From Pontibacter cellulosilyticus (GTDB lineage Bacteria; Bacteroidota; Bacteroidia; Cytophagales; Hymenobacteraceae): a stretch of DNA of 64,000 bases. The stretch spans positions 661,052 through 725,051 of the forward strand of contig NZ_JACRVF010000002.1 in assembly GCF_014306105.1 (NCBI RefSeq). The letters run 5' to 3'. A program made the translations under genes and the position numbers. Below, one piece after another: positions 1 to 8,658 of this stretch (positions within the stretch are counted from its first letter, which is position 1; every line of letters begins with the position of its first letter). The notes beneath the pieces are model-generated. The model ran no database searches and had not been told where the DNA came from. It saw only the letters and a program-made list of their open reading frames with translations.

Positions 1-833
1 CTGACATCAGCGCGGGTCACATTTCTATCAAGTATGGCTTCCGTGGGCCAAACTTTGTTACCGTTTCTGCCTGCGCATCTGCCACAAACGCTATCCTGGA
101 CTCTTACAACTATATCCGTTTGGGTATGGCTGATGTAATTGTAACGGGTGGTTCTGAGGCGGCCGTAACAGAGGCTGGTATTGGTGGTTTCAATGCCCTG
201 AAAGCCCTTTCGGAGCGCAACGATTCACCTGAAACCGCATCTCGTCCATTCGACAAAGACCGCGATGGTTTTGTGTTGGGAGAGGGAGCCGGTGCCCTTA
301 TTCTGGAAGAGTATGAGCATGCAAAAGCCCGTGGCGCAAAAATCTACGCCGAGATGATCGGTGGCGGTATGTCTGCGGATGCTTACCACATCACTGCTCC
401 ACACCCTGAAGGACTTGGTGCCCTGAACGTAATGAAAAACGCTCTTCGTGATGCTGGTATTAAGCCGGAAGATGTGGATTACATTAACGTACACGGTACT
501 TCTACTCCACTTGGCGATGTTAGTGAGGTAAAGGCGATCCAGACTGTTTTTGGAGAGCATGCTTACAAGCTTAATATCAGCTCAACGAAATCAATGACAG
601 GCCACCTGCTTGGTGCTGCCGGAGCCATAGAGGCCATTGCTTCTATACTTGCCGTGCAGAACGATGTGGTGCCGCCAACAATCAACCACTTCACCGATGA
701 TGAAGCGTTTGATCCAAAGTTGAACTTTACGTTTAACAAGGCGCAGGAGCGCGAAGTGAAAGTTGCCCTGAGCAATACCTTCGGCTTTGGTGGTCACAAT
801 ACGTCTGTTTTATTCCGTCAATTTGAGGATTAG
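1..833 (+). CDS. fabF: 3-oxoacyl-ACP synthase II (FabF), 5' end outside window
   Basis: This is the beta-ketoacyl-ACP synthase II of cytosolic fatty-acid elongation, which condenses malonyl-ACP with the growing acyl chain. The frame is open from the first bases, so the N-terminal part lies outside the window. The catalytic triad of the family is visible: the nucleophilic Cys in TVSACASA (codon 72-74), the His of NVHGTSTPLGD (492-494) and the His of MTGHLLGAAGA (603-605). The C-terminal glycine-rich NTFGFGGHN segment is also present. The stop TAG overlaps the GTG start of rnc by one base (TAGTG), so the two genes are probably translationally coupled. The identification is certain; only the start is missing. 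Confidence 0.97.
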   Translation, partial: DISAGHISIKYGFRGPNFVTVSACASATNAILDSYNYIRLGMADVIVTGGSEAAVTEAGIGGFNALKALSERNDSPETASRPFDKDRDGFVLGEGAGALILEEYEHAKARGAKIYAEMIGGGMSADAYHITAPHPEGLGALNVMKNALRDAGIKPEDVDYINVHGTSTPLGDVSEVKAIQTVFGEHAYKLNISSTKSMTGHLLGAAGAIEAIASILAVQNDVVPPTINHFTDDEAFDPKLNFTFNKAQEREVKVALSNTFGFGGHNTSVLFRQFED

Positions 834-1573
834 TGTTCGGTCCTATTAAACCAGTCAGGCGCGTCTATCACAAGCTTTTTACCAGAGACAGAGAATTAAT
901 ACGCGCTATTACTGGTATAATTGGCATTACGCCGGATAACATCCGCCTGTATAAACTTGCCTTAACGCACACCTCGTTTGCACGCCAGAATGCTGCGGGC
1001 AAACATGAGACGAATGAGCGTTTGGAGTTTTTAGGCGATGCCATACTTGGCGCTGTGGTGGCAGAACACCTGTTCAATAAATTCCCGTACGAAGACGAAG
1101 GTTTTCTGACGGAGATACGCTCACGCATTGTAAACCGTGAGTCGCTGAATCATATTGCCCTTAAAATTGGCTTAAACCTGCTGGTTAAGGTAGATACCTC
1201 CAACCATAGCATGCGGCACAAGTCGGTTAACGGTAATGCTTTAGAAGCTTTGGTAGGAGCTGTATACCTGGACAAAGGCTACGACAGAACCCGCCATTTT
1301 ATACTTAAGAAGCTCATCAGGCCACACGTAGACCTGCACAACATTCTTAATACCACTGCAAACTTTAAGAGCAAGCTGATCGAGTGGGCCCAGAGCCAGA
1401 ACAAAGAGATTCGATTTGAGATTGTAAAGCGAAAGCAGCAAGGCAACACCACCGAATTTACCTCCGAAGTATACGTTAACGATGAGCCCATTGCTATAGG
1501 AGTAGGACTGTCTAAGAAGAAAGCCGATCAAGCTGCCGCTGAAAAAAGCTTGGCTGCCCTTAATATTGCTTAA
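833..1573 (+). CDS. rnc: ribonuclease III
   Basis: RNase III cleaves double-stranded RNA in rRNA and mRNA processing. The 246-residue protein has the family signature NERLEFLGDA at residues 61-70 (catalytic Asp67), the second acidic metal-binding site around Glu138 in NALEALVGAVYLD, and a C-terminal dsRNA-binding domain from about residue 175 that ends in an Ala-rich KKKADQAAAEKSL helix. The start is GTG at 833, overlapping the fabF stop by one base. The N-terminus is extended by about 20 residues compared with shorter homologues, which is usual in this phylum. A hairpin terminator follows. Confidence 0.96.
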   Translation: MFGPIKPVRRVYHKLFTRDRELIRAITGIIGITPDNIRLYKLALTHTSFARQNAAGKHETNERLEFLGDAILGAVVAEHLFNKFPYEDEGFLTEIRSRIVNRESLNHIALKIGLNLLVKVDTSNHSMRHKSVNGNALEALVGAVYLDKGYDRTRHFILKKLIRPHVDLHNILNTTANFKSKLIEWAQSQNKEIRFEIVKRKQQGNTTEFTSEVYVNDEPIAIGVGLSKKKADQAAAEKSLAALNIA

Positions 1574-1599
1574 TCATTTTTGGTTGCTCGTGCATGTAG

Positions 1600-1627
1600 A
1601 GACGCAAAATTTTGCGTCTTTTTTGTT
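1600..1627 (+). terminator. rho-independent terminator after rnc
   Basis: A perfect 20-bp palindrome (agacgcaaaa / ttttgcgtct, 1600-1619) runs straight into a T tract. It lies 27 bases after the rnc stop. Its GACGCAAAA core resembles the terminator after ald at about 57.9 kb. Confidence 0.8.
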
Positions 1628-1801
1628 TTATAGCGCAGGTGTTAAATGCAGAGTTATTTGTGCTGGTTGTTAGTGCAAGCTTGAAGACTTATGTTTGGCA
1701 TGCTATGAATGTGGCCCCCATACAACAATAAACAATTTAGCCTTACAGCAATTAAACAATTAGATTTAACTTGCTTCTGCTTACTTGCGTTATACAACTC
1801 C

Positions 1802-3685
1802 ATGAAAGAAACCAGACTACAGTTGGCAGCTGCTGCGCTCAACCAGACACCAATGGATTGGGACAACAACCTGCAGAATATAAAAGACGCCATTACAGAG
1901 GCCATCACCAACAACACTCAGTTACTTTTACTGCCAGAGCTTTGCATAACCGGTTACGGCTGCGAAGACATGTTCCTGAGCCCCTGGTTGTCGGAGGTGG
2001 CATTTGAAAAGCTGCTACAAATAAAAGAGTGGTGTGAAAGCATTACCGTTGCGGTAGGCCTGCCGGTTTTCCTGGATGGCAAAGTATACAACACTGCCTG
2101 CGTTATCAAAAATAAAGAAATTGTAGGCTTTACGGCCAAGCAGTTTTTAGCCAACGATGGTATCCATTACGAGCCCCGTTGGTTCACGCCATGGCCTGCC
2201 AATGAGGTACATGAGTTTCAGATGCTGGGACAGACCTACCAAATTGGAGATATAATCTATGAAGAACAGGACGTGAAGTATGCCTTTGAGATTTGTGAGG
2301 ATGCTTGGAGACCCAACCGACCTGCAGAACGCCACATGCCCAAAGGCGTGCAACTTATACTTAACCCAAGCGCCAGCCACTTTGCCCTGAGCAAAACCGA
2401 TGTGCGTTACCGTCTGGTAGTGGATGCCTCTAAAAAATACCAGTGCGCTTATATGTATGCCAACCTGCTGGGCAACGAGGCCGGGCGCGTGGTGTACGAT
2501 GGCGAGGTGCTGATCGCACAGAACGGAAAACTTATCCGTAGAAACGAGCTGCTGTGCTTCAAGAATGTAGACATGGAGTGTGCAGAAGTATGTTTCTCTG
2601 ATAACCCTGAGATTGCGGAGGTAATAGAGTATTTGCCACCGATAGACGAGAACAAGGAACTGATCGCAGCCCTGAGCCTTGCCCTTTTTGATTACATGCG
2701 CAAGAGCCGCAGCCGTGGCTTTGTGCTGTCGTTAAGTGGTGGCGCAGACTCTTCGTTGTGTGCGGTGGCTGTGGCTGAAATGGTACGCAGAGGCATCGAG
2801 AGTTTGGGGCTACTGAGTTTCGTTGCAAAACTGCAGATGTTCTCTTTACGGGATGCTGCAACCATCGAAGGATTGACAAAAGAAGGTGCTCAGAGAGAGC
2901 TGGTCAACAGGCTGCTTACCTGTGCTTACCAGGGTACCATAAACTCATCCGACGAAACCTTTAACTCTGCAAAAGGCCTGGCAGAAAGTATAGGCGCAAG
3001 GTTTTACAGCTGGACGATTGATGATGAGGTGCGCGGCTATACTTCTAAAATAGAGGCTGCCTTAGAGAGACCTTTAACCTGGGAACAAGACGATATTACA
3101 TTGCAAAACATCCAGGCAAGGGTACGTGCCCCGGGTATCTGGATGCTGGCGAATATAAACAACGCCCTGTTGATGGCTACCTCTAACCGAAGCGAGGCAT
3201 CAGTGGGTTACGCTACCATGGATGGCGACACGGCAGGAAGTATATCCCCAATCGCTGGCATAGACAAAGCATTTATCCGGCAGTTTTTGATATGGGCACA
3301 ACAGGAGTTGGGGTATGAGGGACTACAGTATGTAAACAACCTGCAGCCAACCGCTGAGCTGCGTCCTGCCAAAGAGGCGCAGACCGATGAAAAGGATTTA
3401 ATGCCATTCCCGGTGCTAAACCAGATAGAGCGACTTGCCTTCCATGACCGTTACTCACCTGAAGAGGTGTTTAACATACTAAGCGAGCAGAACATTGCGG
3501 AGCCGGAGCAGCTAAAAGCCTGGATGTCTAAATTTTACAGCCTGTGGTCCAGAAACCAATGGAAGCGTGAGCGTTATGCCCCATCTTTCCACCTGGACGA
3601 CTATAACGTAGACCCACGCAGCTGGTTACGATTCCCGATACTTAGCGGAGGATTTAGAGAGGAACTGGCAAAATTAAAAGGATAA
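1802..3685 (+). CDS. nadE: glutamine-dependent NAD(+) synthetase
   Basis: This enzyme converts deamido-NAD to NAD using ammonia released from glutamine by its own amidase domain. The N-terminal nitrilase-like domain shows the Glu-Lys-Cys triad (Glu46 in LLPELCITGYG, Lys113 in KQFLANDG, Cys165 in FEICEDAW). The C-terminal synthetase domain has the ATP-pyrophosphatase loop SGGADSS at about 312-318. The frame is open 31 codons further upstream to 1709, but that stretch is AT-rich, word-repeat intergenic sequence (AACAATTAAACAATTAG type), so the ATG at 1802 was chosen, giving 627 residues. No clear Shine-Dalgarno is visible. The gene ends in TAAGTATAA, where the stop is part of the iterated AAGTATA motif. 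Confidence 0.95.
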   Translation: MKETRLQLAAAALNQTPMDWDNNLQNIKDAITEAITNNTQLLLLPELCITGYGCEDMFLSPWLSEVAFEKLLQIKEWCESITVAVGLPVFLDGKVYNTACVIKNKEIVGFTAKQFLANDGIHYEPRWFTPWPANEVHEFQMLGQTYQIGDIIYEEQDVKYAFEICEDAWRPNRPAERHMPKGVQLILNPSASHFALSKTDVRYRLVVDASKKYQCAYMYANLLGNEAGRVVYDGEVLIAQNGKLIRRNELLCFKNVDMECAEVCFSDNPEIAEVIEYLPPIDENKELIAALSLALFDYMRKSRSRGFVLSLSGGADSSLCAVAVAEMVRRGIESLGLLSFVAKLQMFSLRDAATIEGLTKEGAQRELVNRLLTCAYQGTINSSDETFNSAKGLAESIGARFYSWTIDDEVRGYTSKIEAALERPLTWEQDDITLQNIQARVRAPGIWMLANINNALLMATSNRSEASVGYATMDGDTAGSISPIAGIDKAFIRQFLIWAQQELGYEGLQYVNNLQPTAELRPAKEAQTDEKDLMPFPVLNQIERLAFHDRYSPEEVFNILSEQNIAEPEQLKAWMSKFYSLWSRNQWKRERYAPSFHLDDYNVDPRSWLRFPILSGGFREELAKLKG

Positions 3686-3689
3686 GTAT

Positions 3690-3727
3690 AAGAAGGCGTT
3701 GCATCACAGGCAGCGCCTTCTTTTTTA
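3690..3727. terminator. bidirectional terminator between nadE and the SdpI-like gene
   Basis: The arms agaaggcg...ttgc and gca.gcgccttct are followed by TTTTTT on the plus strand. The convergent reverse-strand gene ends at 3725 inside the T tract, so the hairpin probably serves both genes. Confidence 0.75.
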
Positions 3728-4057
3728 ATAGTCACCAAATTTTCGCTTCAGGTGCTCGTTAGTTACATAGATGCTTAGCATAAAAAGTAAGAGCATAATG
3801 CCAATAGGTACCAGCAGACTGGGTAGCAGAGGCAAGGTATAGTAGCAGACCAGGCCCACAGGGAGGGAAATGAAACCGATGGCAAGTATAAATTTAGCGT
3901 AGTAGCGGTTGCCTTCGTGCCAGTTCTTCTCGTCGCGCATCGAATAGTGTGTCCGGAAACCCCAGATCCAGTTAATGCGTTTCGGTGGCTTACTGTAAAG
4001 TATAAACCCTATCAGGAGAACAAACAAGCCCGGTAACAGATGTAAGAACAGCATCAT
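3725..4057 (-). CDS. SdpI/YhfL-family membrane protein
   Basis: A 110-residue integral membrane protein with three hydrophobic segments (about 3-22, 56-76 and 80-98). Between the first and second it carries WGFRTHYSMRDEKNWHEGNR, which matches the conserved cytoplasmic motif of the SdpI/YhfL family (G-[YF]-R-T-x2-S-M-x-[ND]-E-x2-W). The Bacillus founder SdpI gives immunity to the SdpC toxin, but most members outside Firmicutes have no known role and no sdpC-like gene is seen here. It is convergent with nadE and shares its terminator. Confidence 0.72.
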   Translation of the reverse strand: MMLFLHLLPGLFVLLIGFILYSKPPKRINWIWGFRTHYSMRDEKNWHEGNRYYAKFILAIGFISLPVGLVCYYTLPLLPSLLVPIGIMLLLFMLSIYVTNEHLKRKFGDY

Positions 4058-4128
4058 AATTTTATGTTCAGCTTTATTTGAATATACCTGATTCAGAGAG
4101 TACCGTTTTTTCCATGATTGATTTATTG

Positions 4129-4136
4129 TAACTTTG
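4129..4136 (+). promoter_or_regulatory. Bacteroidota -7 box (TAACTTTG) for lgt
   Basis: TAACTTTG fits the Bacteroidota -7 consensus TAnnTTTG. A T-rich stretch that could serve as the -33 element lies about 19 bases upstream. The expected transcript start (about 4142) lies just ahead of the ATG at 4157, which supports that start. Confidence 0.55.
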
Positions 4137-4156
4137 GCTACATGAGCATCACCCTA

Positions 4157-4996
4157 ATGAATTTATTAAACTATATTCCCTGGAACGTTGATCCGGAGAT
4201 ATTCAGCATAGGCCCTTTAAGTGTTAGGTGGTATGGTTTGTTGTTTGCATTTGCCTTTATTTTCGGGCAGCGCATCCTTACCAAGATATACGTAGCCGAA
4301 GGCCGTACCGAAGGTGACGTAGACGTAATTACACTGTACATGATCATTGGTACTGTAATTGGCGCGCGCCTAGGCCATACTTTGTTTTACTCACCGGAGT
4401 ATTACCTGAGCAACCCCATTGAGATACTGAAGATTTGGGAAGGCGGACTTGCCAGCCATGGTGCCACCATCGGTATACTTTTCGCGCTCTGGTTATTTAG
4501 CCGCAAGCAGAAATTTGATTACATGTGGGTACTTGACCGGATCGTTATTGTAGTGGCCTTGGGCGGTGCGCTGATACGTTTAGGCAACCTGATGAATTCT
4601 GAAATAATTGGCCACCAGACCACTGTGCCGTGGGCGTTCTTGTTTGAGCGTTTAGGGGAGAACCCAACCGTGCCACGCCACCCGACACAGCTGTACGAGT
4701 CGTTGAGTGTGTTCCTGCTGTTTGTGCTGCTTTACTGGCTCTGGAAGAAGTATAAAAGTGCTCTGCCAAAGGGCTTACTGTTCGGTATTTTTGTAACGGC
4801 CCTGTTTACCTTCCGCTTTTTTGTCGAGTTTTTAAAAGAAGACCAGGTAGAAAAAGAAGCAACGATGGTACTGAACATTGGCCAGATACTAAGCATACCG
4901 TTAATCCTGATAGGCTTATTTATACTTTTTAAAGTATGGCAAAATCCTAAGCCTGCACTGCCCGGCGGAAGGTTGGAAGAAAGCTCCAAAGCCTAA
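4157..4996 (+). CDS. lgt: prolipoprotein diacylglyceryl transferase
   Basis: Lgt transfers diacylglycerol from phosphatidylglycerol to the lipobox Cys of prolipoproteins in the inner membrane. The protein has seven or so hydrophobic segments and the family landmarks: IFSIGPLSVRWYGLLFA near the N-terminus, GARLGH, the GGLASHGA loop, RLGNLMNSEIIG, and HPTQLYES. In-frame ATGs exist at 4118, 4142 and 4157. The -7 box at 4129-4136 rules out 4118 and would leave 4142 almost leaderless, so 4157 (279 residues) is preferred, with 4142 as the alternative. Several lipoprotein substrates are encoded in this window (PQQ propeller, DUF4197, Wza-like exporter). Confidence 0.94.
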   Translation: MNLLNYIPWNVDPEIFSIGPLSVRWYGLLFAFAFIFGQRILTKIYVAEGRTEGDVDVITLYMIIGTVIGARLGHTLFYSPEYYLSNPIEILKIWEGGLASHGATIGILFALWLFSRKQKFDYMWVLDRIVIVVALGGALIRLGNLMNSEIIGHQTTVPWAFLFERLGENPTVPRHPTQLYESLSVFLLFVLLYWLWKKYKSALPKGLLFGIFVTALFTFRFFVEFLKEDQVEKEATMVLNIGQILSIPLILIGLFILFKVWQNPKPALPGGRLEESSKA

Positions 4997-5003
4997 CCAA
5001 GTA

Positions 5004-5046
5004 TAAAAAAGCCTCTCTGCGCAAATGTGCAGAGAGGCTTTTTGCT
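5004..5046. terminator. bidirectional terminator after lgt
   Basis: The inverted repeat aaaaagcctctctgc / gcagagaggcttttt lies between the convergent lgt and the reverse-strand propeller gene that ends at 5048. It has A and T tracts on both sides. An AAGTATAA motif sits directly before it. Confidence 0.85.
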
Positions 5047-5047
5047 T

Positions 5048-5905
5048 TTACAGCGTATAGCGGTACAGGTTGCCGCCTTCGCTGGTGATAATAAGTGTCT
5101 GATCATTCTCAAAGGCCACACCCTCTGTCTGGCCGGCTTTTTTGAGATCTATCTCCTTATACTTGCCCTTGTAAAACGATGCCGCAGAAGTATAATCTGT
5201 GAAAAGGTGCAGTTTGCCTTCGCTGAGCAAAACTACGGTTTCTTCGTCGGGACTGATGGCGGCGCCGGTTACCATATGGTTTAACTTGTGCTTGCCTGTT
5301 AGTTGAGCAACATGGTTGCCGGGTTTGTCGGGCAGGCGGTATACTTTGGCAGTTGTTTCCTGCCCTCTGTCTTTAGATATTAAGTATAAACTACCATTGT
5401 GCCAGAAAATGGCTTCACAGTCAAAATTCCGGTCTTCATTTTTGGGCGGATACTCCTTCTGGTCTTCGTATGTAAAGCGGATGGCCTGTGGCTTACCAGG
5501 CTCTTGCAGGTTGATTTTGTACACAGCCAGTTCCCTGCGTCTGTTGCTGTTGTTGCCTGTATCGGCTATATAAATGTTTCCGCTGTTGTCGTGGGCAAGG
5601 TCTTCCCAGTCTACATTGGGCAGGTTAAGCTTTATAGTTTGCTCGATTTTGGCGTTGCGGTTTATCTTGTAAAGGTAGGGTTTATTGCCTGCGTCGTTGT
5701 GGGTAAGGTATTGGCCGTCTACCGCCTCTATACCGGAGCTTTCGCTTATTTCACCGGGCAGAGTAGCCATCATTTGCAGGTCGCCTCGCCTGCTACTTTC
5801 GGAGGCGTTTGCGGCATCGGTGCTAAAAGAGCCTGGGCGTGTAAAATAAAACATAGCAGCAATTGCCACTACAAAAAATACTAAAACCTTTATCATAAGC
5901 TTCAT
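5048..5905 (-). CDS. secreted or anchored beta-propeller protein, function unknown
   Basis: A 285-residue protein with one N-terminal hydrophobic segment (about residues 5-22), so exported and probably anchored. The rest is made of short repeated strands typical of a beta-propeller: NDAGNKPYLYKI, DWEDLAHDNSGNIYIADTGNN, DCEAIFWHNGSLYLISK, VTGAAISPDEETVVLL, QTEGVAFENDQTLIITSEGG. This layout resembles SMP-30/SdiA-regulated or NHL-type propellers. No catalytic residues can be assigned with confidence. It is convergent with lgt and stands alone. Confidence 0.7.
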   Translation of the reverse strand: MKLMIKVLVFFVVAIAAMFYFTRPGSFSTDAANASESSRRGDLQMMATLPGEISESSGIEAVDGQYLTHNDAGNKPYLYKINRNAKIEQTIKLNLPNVDWEDLAHDNSGNIYIADTGNNSNRRRELAVYKINLQEPGKPQAIRFTYEDQKEYPPKNEDRNFDCEAIFWHNGSLYLISKDRGQETTAKVYRLPDKPGNHVAQLTGKHKLNHMVTGAAISPDEETVVLLSEGKLHLFTDYTSAASFYKGKYKEIDLKKAGQTEGVAFENDQTLIITSEGGNLYRYTL

Positions 5906-6040
5906 AAGTTTGTTTTCTGGATCAAGTAATGGTACTATACTTAACGAGAAGTTTATTCAGACGTTAAAACATTTAGTAAGGAAAGTTTTAAAAGAATACA
6001 ATTTTAAGTGTTGCCCAAAGTATAAGCCGCCTGACTAAGT

Positions 6041-6436
6041 ATGACCATTAGAAAAATAAAAGAGACCTGCCTGTATGTAAGTAACCTCCAGAAAAGCAAA
6101 GCGTTTTACCACGGGCAGCTGGGGCTTGAGGTAATAGGAGAGGTAAAAGATAGGCATGTGTTTTTCAGGGCCGGTGAGTCGGTGCTGCTGTGTTTTATCT
6201 CAGAGGCGTCGAAGAAGGGTGGCGCCTTACCGCCGCACTTTGGCTCTGGGCAACTGCATCTGGCGTTTGAGGTAAGCAAAACAGACTACCAGAGCTGGAA
6301 AGATAAAGTACAGGACGCAGGAATTACTATTGAGCAGGAGTATGACTGGGGTAAAGGCTACCTGTCTTTTTACTTCCGGGACCCGGACCAGCACCTGCTG
6401 GAGGTTGTAATGGAAGGTATGTGGGAGAGGAGTTAG
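6041..6436 (+). CDS. VOC (glyoxalase/bleomycin-resistance) superfamily protein
   Basis: A 131-residue single-module vicinal oxygen chelate fold. The first beta-alpha-beta-beta-beta unit starts ETCLYVSNLQKSKAFYHGQLGLEV. The second contains HLAFEVSKTDYQSWKDKV and ends FYFRDPDQHLLEVV, with the DPDxHxxE metal/ligand motif. Members include glyoxalases, fosfomycin thiol transferases and ring-cleaving dioxygenases. The substrate cannot be told from the sequence. It is a monocistronic gene that converges on the PEGA-repeat gene. Confidence 0.85.
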   Translation: MTIRKIKETCLYVSNLQKSKAFYHGQLGLEVIGEVKDRHVFFRAGESVLLCFISEASKKGGALPPHFGSGQLHLAFEVSKTDYQSWKDKVQDAGITIEQEYDWGKGYLSFYFRDPDQHLLEVVMEGMWERS

Positions 6437-6453
6437 TTAATTGTGTTTTTAAA

Positions 6454-6489
6454 TCACAAAGCCCCGGATTTGATCCGAGGCTTTGTGAA
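6454..6489. terminator. hairpin between the VOC gene and the PEGA gene
   Basis: A 16-bp stem with one mismatch (tcacaaagccccggat / atccgaggctttgtga) and a 3-base loop lies between two convergent genes. T tracts are short on both sides, so it may act as a bidirectional terminator or as an mRNA 3'-end stabiliser. Confidence 0.65.
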
Positions 6490-6503
6490 ATGTATAGGTG
6501 AAG

Positions 6504-7826
6504 CTATTTAAGGCGGGCCTGTATCTCTTCTGCTATTCCTCCATAGCGCTTCAGTAGTCTGCCCCAGTCTGTAAATAGCTGGTCTTCTTTTACGCTTGTA
6601 ACTCCATCTGCACGCTGGCTTACAATCTTAACTACATACGTAAGGTCGTCGGCATTGCCACCGCTACTCACAATAACCCTTGTGCGTATGGTGCTCATGC
6701 CGTTAAAGTTCTGTACCTGCCAGGCTGTGGTAAGGTAGCCGGTGTTGTAATCCACTGTCTCCAGCACGTCAAAGCTGCGGGTAATAATAGAGCTTAGTAT
6801 CTTCCAGGCGTTTTCGGAGGGTATGGTTTTATTAACCGGTACTGTAATGCGCACATTGGCCATGTCAGTAGAGATAGAGGAGTTGTAGGCTTCGTCTTCC
6901 ACCATTTCTACAAACTCAGTCAGGGGTGGCTCCTGCATGTTTTGCTGGTTGCAATAGTTTTTAACGTAGCGGATAAAGCCATCTTTCGTTACCCGTAGCT
7001 CCACACATGCATTTTTGGGCACTTTTAAATCATACTTTCCAACGCCCAACACTTTGCCTGCTACCTCAATATTGGCATCTGAGGGTGCAGTGGTTATTTT
7101 AACCAGCCTGTCTTCCAGGGCTGCTCTAAATCGGATGGGCGGAACAGGGTCTGTGGCTGGTTTGTTGCAAAATACCTGTGTCTCTTCTGCGAAGCCTTCT
7201 CGGGTTACACTTACCGTTACACACTCGCTGGCGGGTATGGTTACATCGGTTGTGCCCCGGCCCTTGGAAGCGCCGTTAATGAGTACAGTAGCATCAGCCG
7301 GGAACACCTCCAGCCGCACCTGACGGTCTTTCATCTCAAAAAAATCTTTTACAGGAGGCGCTTCGCGGTCTGGGGAGTTGTAGTATACTTTGGTAAGAGG
7401 AGCGTAACCGGCTTTTTTAACCTCCAGTGTTAAAAACTTGCCTTTGCCCACCACCATGTTAATGCGCTTGGTGCCTATCATGCGGCCGTCCACATAAATC
7501 TCTGCATCATAGGGCTCCACACTGATGTCCACTAGCCGATTTTCCAGGTTTATTTTCTGCTCCTTGTCCCATTTCATTGTTTTGGGGTACTCCTTTATCA
7601 GGGGCTCATACCCTTCTTTTACCACTTTAATCCTGTTCCGGGAATTCTTGTCCAGCTTTAGCTCAATACTGCCAACGCCTAATTCTGCCACTTCTGTGTT
7701 GTCGGTGTCTTTAAGTAGGAAGAACTTAGCATCGGGGAGGTTAGAGGATATGTTGATTTTACTTTGAGCAAAAACGGAGACCGCTACAAAGTATAAGCAC
7801 ATAAACGCGTATAACTTTTTTCGCAT
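6504..7826 (-). CDS. secreted protein with four PEGA-like repeats
   Basis: A 440-residue exported protein with a signal peptide (cleavage near FAQ-SK, residue 21). After it come four tandem units of about 70-75 residues (roughly 23-95, 97-170, 171-242 and 243-315). Each has the PEGA-type pattern of beta strands, a P.DA.I.V.G turn, a glycine pair, and a V.K.GF/GY strand. Repeats 3 and 4 each keep a conserved Cys pair (ECV...VFCN and ACV...NYCN), which suggests one disulfide per repeat. The last 125 residues form a separate domain of unknown type. PEGA domains are surface modules with no general enzymatic function. No partner gene is adjacent. Confidence 0.72.
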   Translation of the reverse strand: MRKKLYAFMCLYFVAVSVFAQSKINISSNLPDAKFFLLKDTDNTEVAELGVGSIELKLDKNSRNRIKVVKEGYEPLIKEYPKTMKWDKEQKINLENRLVDISVEPYDAEIYVDGRMIGTKRINMVVGKGKFLTLEVKKAGYAPLTKVYYNSPDREAPPVKDFFEMKDRQVRLEVFPADATVLINGASKGRGTTDVTIPASECVTVSVTREGFAEETQVFCNKPATDPVPPIRFRAALEDRLVKITTAPSDANIEVAGKVLGVGKYDLKVPKNACVELRVTKDGFIRYVKNYCNQQNMQEPPLTEFVEMVEDEAYNSSISTDMANVRITVPVNKTIPSENAWKILSSIITRSFDVLETVDYNTGYLTTAWQVQNFNGMSTIRTRVIVSSGGNADDLTYVVKIVSQRADGVTSVKEDQLFTDWGRLLKRYGGIAEEIQARLK

Positions 7827-8132
7827 AACTGTAAGGGTTTATTGGTTGTTAAAATTAGGAATAATGGTTGCGATGTTTAGTACTTACGCAATAAAATATA
7901 TAAATGTTCTAATTGTGCTATATAGTGTTAAAGCAGAACTTGTGTAAAGAAGTAGGTTGGCAGCTTTATACTTTCACAGAAAGTATGAAGCAGGCAATCA
8001 GATCATTTGAGAAGCTTATGTTTTATATGTCAGTGCTTTAGGTGTGATTGCGCTGATTGCTAGATAAGCTCAACCTCTAATGAAATTGGAAAGATTTTCT
8101 TTTAAACCGATATTAGCAAAAAGTAATTTTAG
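7827..8132. other. 306-bp intergenic gap between divergent genes
   Basis: No plausible gene is seen. The gap contains a 13-bp hairpin at 7963-7991 built on an inverted pair of the iterated motif. It should also hold the promoters of the PEGA gene and rlmH, but no clear TAnnTTTG box was found for either. Confidence 0.5.
7963..7991. repeat. hairpin made of an inverted motif pair
   Basis: GCTTTATACTTTC, a 3-base loop, then GAAAGTATGAAGC gives a 13-bp stem with a single G-T pair. It contains TATACTT on one arm and AAGTATG on the other, and no T tract follows. It lies about 140 bases before rlmH and about 140 bases before the PEGA gene on the other strand. Confidence 0.55.
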
Positions 8133-8606
8133 ATGAAGATCAAGCTTATTGCGATAGGTAAAACAGACGAGGCGTTTCTGGAAGAGGGGATTCAAAAGTA
8201 CCTTAAAAGACTAAAGCACTATCACCAGGTTGAGTTTACTATTATTCCGGATATAAAGCAGGGAGGCAAGTTTACGGCCGATAAGCTAAAAGAGGAGGAG
8301 GGGAAACTTATACTTCAGAAGGTGCAGGAGGGAGATCATTTGATTCTTCTGGATGAAAAAGGAAAGAATTTTACCTCCTCAGAGTTTGCTGGCTTTTTGC
8401 AAAAGAAGCTAAACGCTGTTACCACAAATTTGGTCTTTGTAATTGGCGGCGCCTTTGGTTTTTCACCGGCTGTTTATGAACGTGCAAACGATAAAATCTC
8501 CCTTTCTAAAATGACCTTTTCGCACCAGATGGTACGGCTGTTTTTTACAGAGCAGCTATACCGCGGCTTTACCATTCTGAGAGGTGAGAAGTACCATCAC
8601 GATTAG
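8133..8606 (+). CDS. rlmH: 23S rRNA (pseudouridine1915-N3)-methyltransferase
   Basis: RlmH is a SPOUT-fold methyltransferase that methylates pseudouridine 1915 of helix 69 on the assembled 70S ribosome. The 157-residue length and motifs fit the family well: KLIAIGK at the start, LLDEKGKNFTSSEFAG, the SAM-binding knot FVIGGAFGFS, and the C-terminal block SKMTFSHQMVRLFFTEQLYRGFTI..GEKYHH. The start is at the only suitable ATG. There is no strong Shine-Dalgarno (AAGTAATTTTAG precedes the ATG). Confidence 0.95.
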   Translation: MKIKLIAIGKTDEAFLEEGIQKYLKRLKHYHQVEFTIIPDIKQGGKFTADKLKEEEGKLILQKVQEGDHLILLDEKGKNFTSSEFAGFLQKKLNAVTTNLVFVIGGAFGFSPAVYERANDKISLSKMTFSHQMVRLFFTEQLYRGFTILRGEKYHHD

Positions 8607-8658
8607 TAAATGGAAAAAATAGTCTATAATGGTGAAGTAACTTCGGCTATACTTCGTT

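Noticed and set aside
3725..4057. An SdpC/SdpI toxin-immunity system
   Set aside because: Only the SdpI-like membrane protein is present. No toxin precursor or SdpAB-like genes lie near it, and solitary SdpI-like proteins are common.
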